This document shows, piece after piece, positions 60,202 to 64,000 of a DNA stretch of 64,000 bases. Positions within the stretch are counted from its first letter, which is position 1. Each line of letters begins with the position of its first letter. A program made the translations under genes and the position numbers. Under the pieces are notes generated by a model. It did not search any database, had not been told where the DNA came from, and was given only the letters and a program-made list of their open reading frames with translations. The stretch lies in contig JAJZPR010000006.1 in NCBI GenBank assembly GCA_021847835.1, forward strand, positions 49,162 through 113,161, read 5' to 3'. Source of the stretch: Pseudomonadota bacterium (lineage in GTDB: Bacteria > Pseudomonadota > Gammaproteobacteria > Burkholderiales > Thiobacillaceae).

Positions 60202-61452
60202 ATGTTTTCCCGCAAGCAAACCCTCGCCCTTACCGACCCCGAGCTGTGGGCCGCCATCCAGAACGAAGACAAGCGCCAGGAAGAGCACATCGAGCTCATC
60301 GCGTCGGAGAACTACACCAGCCCGGCAGTCATGGAAGCGCAGGGTTCCCAGCTCACCAACAAATATGCCGAGGGCTATCCCGGCAAGCGCTACTACGGCG
60401 GCTGCGAAAACGTGGACATCGTCGAGCAGCTGGCCATCGACCGCGTGAAGGCGCTGTTCGGCGCGGAAGCCGCCAACGTCCAGCCCAACTCCGGCTCGCA
60501 GGCCAACCAGGCCGTGCTCATGGCCTTCCTCAAGCCCGGCGACACCATCATGGGCATGAGCCTCGCCGAAGGCGGCCACCTCACCCACGGCATGGCGCTC
60601 AACATGTCGGGCAAGTGGTTCAACGTCGTGGCCTACGGCTTGAACGACAAGGAAGAAATCGACTACGAGGCCATGGAAGCCAAGGCGCGCGAGCACAGGC
60701 CGAAATTGATCATCGCCGGCGCCTCCGCCTACGCCCTGCGCATCGACTTCGAGCGCTTCGCCAGAATCGCCAAGGAAATCGGCTCGATATTCATGGTTGA
60801 TATGGCGCATTACGCCGGCCTTATCGCCGCGGGCGTGTACCCCAATCCGGTGCCGCACGCCGACATCGTCACCTCCACCACGCACAAGACCCTGCGCGGT
60901 CCGCGCGGCGGCATCATTTTGATGCGCGCCGAGCACGAGAAGGCCATCAACTCCGCCATCTTCCCCGGCCTGCAGGGCGGCCCGCTCGAGCACGTCATCG
61001 CCGGCAAGGCCGTGGCCTTCAAGGAAGCCGCCAGCAAGGAATTCAAGCACTACCAGGAACAGGTCTGCGCCAACGCCATCGTCATGTGCAAGGTGCTGCA
61101 GGAGCGCGGCCTGCGCATCGTCTCCGGCAGGACCGAAAGCCATGTGTTCCTGGTCGACCTGCGCGCCAAGAACCTCACCGGCAAGGAAGCCGAGGCATTG
61201 CTCGGCCGCGCCCACATCACGGTGAACAAGAACGCCATCCCCAACGACCCGCAGAAACCCTTCGTCACCAGCGGCATCCGCATCGGCACCCCGGCCATGA
61301 CCACGCGCGGCTTCAAGGAGCTGGAAGCCGAGCAGCTCGCCAACCTCATCGCCGACGTGCTCGACGCGCCCAATGACGAAGCCGTCATCGAGCGCGTGAA
61401 GGGCGAAGTGGCGAAGCTGACGGCGAAGTTTCCGGTGTATGGAAACAGGTGA
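60202..61452 (+). CDS. glyA: Serine hydroxymethyltransferase
   Basis: PLP enzyme exchanging serine and glycine with one-carbon transfer to tetrahydrofolate. 416 residues; [16 protein letters not shown] (~29-44), PLP-lysine motif [13 protein letters not shown] (~227-239), and [19 protein letters not shown] 60202 is the family start. The TGA stop is inside a heptamer element. Followed by nrdR and ribD. Confidence 0.96.
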   Translation: MFSRKQTLALTDPELWAAIQNEDKRQEEHIELIASENYTSPAVMEAQGSQLTNKYAEGYPGKRYYGGCENVDIVEQLAIDRVKALFGAEAANVQPNSGSQANQAVLMAFLKPGDTIMGMSLAEGGHLTHGMALNMSGKWFNVVAYGLNDKEEIDYEAMEAKAREHRPKLIIAGASAYALRIDFERFARIAKEIGSIFMVDMAHYAGLIAAGVYPNPVPHADIVTSTTHKTLRGPRGGIILMRAEHEKAINSAIFPGLQGGPLEHVIAGKAVAFKEAASKEFKHYQEQVCANAIVMCKVLQERGLRIVSGRTESHVFLVDLRAKNLTGKEAEALLGRAHITVNKNAIPNDPQKPFVTSGIRIGTPAMTTRGFKELEAEQLANLIADVLDAPNDEAVIERVKGEVAKLTAKFPVYGNR

Positions 61453-61524
61453 CAGGAATCAGGAAACAGGAAACATGTCCAGCCTGCATCGCTTACTGTT
61501 ACCTGATCCCTGCCCACTGATCCC
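61446..61524. repeat. Heptamer hairpin element at the glyA stop
   Basis: Left arm: CAGGTGA, CAGGAAT, CAGGAAA, CAGGAAA in exact 7-base register (61446-61473); the glyA stop TGA is in the first unit. Right arm: TGATCCC, TGCCCAC, TGATCCC (61504-61524). CAGGAATCAGG pairs with CCTGATCCCTG at 10 of 11 positions. Confidence 0.85.
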
Positions 61525-61530
61525 TAACGT

Positions 61531-62013
61531 ATGAAATGTCCCTTCTGCGGCCACCTCGACACCCAGGTCATCGACTCGCGGGTGAACGAGGCCGGCGACA
61601 GCATCCGCCGGCGCCGGCGCTGCCCGGCCTGCGAGAAGCGCTTCACCACCTTCGAGACCGCCGACATCCGGCTGCCGCAGATCATCAAGAGCAACGGCAC
61701 GCGCGAGGAGTTTTCCGAGGCCAAGCTCTCTGAAGGCTTCCGCCGTGCCCTGCACAAGCGGCCGGTGCCCACCGAACTGGTGGACGAAGCCATCCAGCGC
61801 ATCCGCCAGAAACTGCTGACGCTGGGTGAGCGCGAAATCCCCTCGCGCCAACTGGGCGAGCTGGTGATGCAGGAATTGAAGCGCCTGGACAAGGTGGCCT
61901 ACATCCGCTTCGCATCGGTGTACAAGAGCTTCCAGGACACGGAAGACTTCCGCGACGCGCTGAAAGACCTGGAAAAATCCCCGGCGCCCGGCGTGGACGA
62001 TTTGTTCAAATAA
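61531..62013 (+). CDS. nrdR: Transcriptional repressor NrdR
   Basis: Represses ribonucleotide reductase genes according to dATP/ATP. 160 residues: N-terminal zinc ribbon ([15 protein letters not shown], ~3-17; [12 protein letters not shown], ~31-42) and an ATP-cone domain (~49-139). The order glyA-nrdR-ribD is common in Betaproteobacteria. The heptamer element replaces any clear ribosome binding site. Confidence 0.96.
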   Translation: MKCPFCGHLDTQVIDSRVNEAGDSIRRRRRCPACEKRFTTFETADIRLPQIIKSNGTREEFSEAKLSEGFRRALHKRPVPTELVDEAIQRIRQKLLTLGEREIPSRQLGELVMQELKRLDKVAYIRFASVYKSFQDTEDFRDALKDLEKSPAPGVDDLFK

Positions 62014-62028
62014 ATCTTGAAAAACTTT

Positions 62029-62135
62029 GCCACAGAGGACACAGAGATCACAGAGCGCAAAATTCGGGTTGTTTGCACTTCCACGTCCATGAAATGTTTG
62101 TGGTTTTCCTCTGCGTTCTCTGTGCACTCTGTGGC
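62029..62135. repeat. Inverted repeat element with period-9 CACAGAG units
   Basis: Left arm GCCACAGAGGACACAGAG (CACAGAG every 9 bases, three times), right arm its inverse ending CACTCTGTGGC (62108-62135), with a ~50-base spacer. It lies between nrdR and ribD. The same pattern, CACGGGG every 9 bases, forms the outer arm of the element at 4146. Confidence 0.9.
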
Positions 62136-62155
62136 TTGATTTTAAGGTTTCTGAA

Positions 62156-63241
62156 TTGACCTACTCTGCCGACGATCACGCCTACATGGCCCGCGCCCTG
62201 CAGCTTGCGGCGCGCGGCATCAACTCCACCTCGCCCAACCCGCGCGTGGGCTGCGTCATCGTCAAGGACGGCAAAATCATCGGCGAAGGCTGGCACCGGA
62301 AAGCCGGCGAGCCGCACGCGGAAATCCACGCCCTGATGGAGGCCGGCATGGCTTCGCAGGGCGCCACCGTGTACGTCAGCCTCGAGCCCTGTGCGCACCA
62401 CGGCCGCACCCCGCCCTGCGCCGGTGCGCTCATCGGCGCAGGGGTGGCCAGGGTCGTCGCCGCCGTGCAGGATCCCAACCCCAAGGTTTCCGGTGCAGGC
62501 TTCGCGCGCATCAAGGCGGCCGGCATCGAAGTCCAGTGCGGGCTGATGGAGGCGCAGGCGCGCGAACTCAACGAAGGCTTCTTCAAGCGCATGGCGCTCG
62601 GTCATCCGTTCGTGCGCATCAAGACCGCATCCTCGCTCGACGGCAGGACCGCGCTGTCCTCCGGCGAATCGAAATGGATCACGGGCGAAGCCGCGCGTCT
62701 CGATGTGCACCGGCTGCGCGCGCGTTCCTGCGCCATCCTCACCGGCATCGAAACCGTGCTGGCGGACAACCCGCAGATGAACGTGCGCGGCATTGAAACC
62801 GTGCGCCAGCCGATGAAAGTCATCGTCGATTCCAGCCTGCGCACGCCGCCCAACGCGGAAATTCTCAAAGGCGCGAAAACCCTCATCGCCTGCGCCGCAC
62901 CGGATGCGAAAAAAGCCGCTGCGCTGGAAGCCGCCGGCGCGGAAATCCTCTGCCTGCCCGGCGCCGACGGCAAAGTCGATCTGCCCGCCCTGCTCTCGCG
63001 CCTGGCGCAAAAGGGCGTCAACGAAGTGATGACCGAAGCCGGGCCAAGATTGAACGGCGCCCTCCTCGCCGCAAGACTCGCGGACGAATGGGTGCAGTAC
63101 CTCGCGCCCTGCCTGCTGGGTTCCGCCGCACGGCCGCTGTTCGAACTCTATGAACCCGCGTCCATGCAGGAACGCCTGAACTGGAAACTGCATGACCAGC
63201 GCATGCTGGGCGCCGACCTGCGCCTGACCTGGCGCAAATGA
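62156..63241 (+). CDS. ribD: Bifunctional riboflavin deaminase/reductase
   Basis: Carries out the second (deaminase) and third (reductase) steps of riboflavin synthesis. 361 residues: zinc motifs GEPHAEIHAL (~51-60) and LEPCAHHGRTPPC (~78-90), then the reductase domain with SLDGRTAL (~161) and TEAGPRLNGALL (~294). TTG 62156 gives the family N-terminus; AAGG nine bases upstream comes just after a repeat element. ATGA overlap with the next gene. Confidence 0.94.
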   Translation: MTYSADDHAYMARALQLAARGINSTSPNPRVGCVIVKDGKIIGEGWHRKAGEPHAEIHALMEAGMASQGATVYVSLEPCAHHGRTPPCAGALIGAGVARVVAAVQDPNPKVSGAGFARIKAAGIEVQCGLMEAQARELNEGFFKRMALGHPFVRIKTASSLDGRTALSSGESKWITGEAARLDVHRLRARSCAILTGIETVLADNPQMNVRGIETVRQPMKVIVDSSLRTPPNAEILKGAKTLIACAAPDAKKAAALEAAGAEILCLPGADGKVDLPALLSRLAQKGVNEVMTEAGPRLNGALLAARLADEWVQYLAPCLLGSAARPLFELYEPASMQERLNWKLHDQRMLGADLRLTWRK

Positions 63242-63915
63242 GTTTCAGGGACCACTTCTCCGACGCATCCGGCGCTTACGCCGAATTCCGCCCCACTTAT
63301 CCCGAAGAACTGTTTGCCTGGCTTGCCGGCCTTTGCAAAGAACATGAAGCAGCCTGGGATTGCGCCACCGGCAGCGGCCAGGCAGCCGCCGGACTGGCCA
63401 GGCACGTCAAGCAAGTCGTTGCCACCGATGCCAGCAGCGAGCAGATCGCCCATGCTGATGGCCCCTCCAATGTTTACTTCCGCGTGGCCCCGGCCGAAGC
63501 CGGCGGGCTCGCGGACGACAGCACCGACCTCGTCACCGTGGCGCAGGCGGCGCACTGGTTCGATCTGCCGCGCTTTTACGCCGAAGTGAAGCGCGTGCTG
63601 AAACCCGGCGGCGTGCTGGCGCTGTGGGGCTACGGCCGCCTCGACCTGCCTGCCGGCATGGACGAGATTTTCCAGCGCTTCTACAGCGGGATTGTCGGCC
63701 CTTACTGGCCGCCGGAGCGCCGGCTGATCGACGACGCCTACCGCTCGCTGGATTTCCCCTTCGCCGAAATCGCGGCGCCGGAATTTTTCATCGAGGTGGA
63801 ATGGAGCCTGCCGCGGCTGCTGGACTATCTTTCCACCTGGTCGGCGGTGAAGCGTTATCGCGCCGACCAGGGCAGCGAGAACCGGACCCCGAAATTCGGA
63901 CAGCCCGATAAGTGA
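63238..63915 (+). CDS. SAM-dependent methyltransferase, C-terminus apparently cut by an IS
   Basis: 225 residues of class I methyltransferase: WDCATGSGQAAAGLA (~39-53), VVATDASSEQIAHA (~60-73), and VAQAAHWFDLPRFY. Relatives usually continue ~20 residues after the STWSAVKRYR motif, whereas here the last ~10 residues (ENRTPKFGQPDK) seem to come from the end of an insertion sequence. Activity therefore doubtful. Overlaps ribD by ATGA. Substrate unknown. Confidence 0.8.
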   Translation: MSFRDHFSDASGAYAEFRPTYPEELFAWLAGLCKEHEAAWDCATGSGQAAAGLARHVKQVVATDASSEQIAHADGPSNVYFRVAPAEAGGLADDSTDLVTVAQAAHWFDLPRFYAEVKRVLKPGGVLALWGYGRLDLPAGMDEIFQRFYSGIVGPYWPPERRLIDDAYRSLDFPFAEIAAPEFFIEVEWSLPRLLDYLSTWSAVKRYRADQGSENRTPKFGQPDK

Positions 63916-64000
63916 TAGCCTTGCTTTATGAATCGGCCCGCAAGGGCCAGACAATGGAGCAAGCGCATGGCAAGACGCAAACGGCGGAATCACTCGCCTA
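63880..64000 (+). mobile_element. Left end of an IS3-type insertion sequence (continues past the window)
   Basis: The sequence from about 63880 (GAACCGGACCCCGAAATTCG) looks like an IS terminal region. An ATG at 63967 begins MARRKRRNHSP, the usual N-terminus of IS3-family OrfA transposases. Only 11 codons are visible, so the family call rests on this match and on the truncation of the methyltransferase. Confidence 0.6.

Overview
The window looks like a chromosome segment of a GC-rich betaproteobacterium, probably of the Nitrosomonadales or sulfur-oxidiser-like group. The evidence is gene content and order: birA-coaX-SPOR, yicC/gmk/rpoZ/spoT/recG, rph-rdgB-hemW, and the long kdsD-kdsC-lptCAB-rpoN-hpf-ptsN-hprK-rapZ block. 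HPr kinase beside PtsN and RapZ is typical of Betaproteobacteria. The genus is inferred only, because no rRNA gene is present.

Layout. 1-5.8 kb: cofactor and ubiquinone genes (birA, coaX, ubiC-ubiA). 5.8-13.3 kb: a PhnD-like binding protein, then recG, ridA, spoT, rpoZ, gmk and yicC, all read leftwards. 13.4-25.4 kb: a Ser/Thr kinase and PP2C phosphatase pair, rph-rdgB-DUF2784-hemW, a dienelactone hydrolase-folE-TlpA run, tatD, mutY and a DUF1631 gene. 25.8-43.2 kb: an accessory island bounded by two copies of [tRNA-Gly(CCC)-thiS-start of thiG]. The left thiG is cut after 21 codons and the right one is intact. The island carries a leftward operon: a small secreted YD-repeat protein, a glycine-rich secreted protein, a 2469-residue Sec-exported Rhs protein, a membrane protein (likely immunity), a second truncated Rhs with a cysteine-rich tip, and a second membrane protein. 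It also holds a third Rhs remnant, a transposase tail, a vanadium-haloperoxidase-like gene and a secreted protein. 43.2-55.7 kb: thiG, trmB, a DsrE-like gene, then greB, a LON-domain protein, ubiX, Gx transporter, NusG-II, rapZ, hprK, ptsN, hpf, rpoN, lptBAC, kdsC and kdsD. 55.7-64 kb: a KefB-type antiporter, a monooxygenase-like protein, a TRAP binding protein, a half-length sulfur-oxygenase-reductase-like protein, glyA-nrdR-ribD, and a methyltransferase whose 3' end runs into the start of an IS3-type element.

The most unusual signal is a set of small intergenic repeat elements. Several are built from tandem heptamers (TTTTGCC x14, TGACCCC/TGATCCC x7, TCCTCAC x7 and x4, CAGGNNN x4), usually with an inverted copy of the same heptamer across a spacer. 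They sit on or directly after stop codons. The thiS copies give a natural comparison: the thiS-thiG gap carries such an element in one copy and lacks it in the other. A second family, with a GC-rich palindrome, is inserted in frame inside hemW and recurs near 58.1 kb with paired (compensatory) changes in the palindrome. All alignments here were made by eye; no searches were run.
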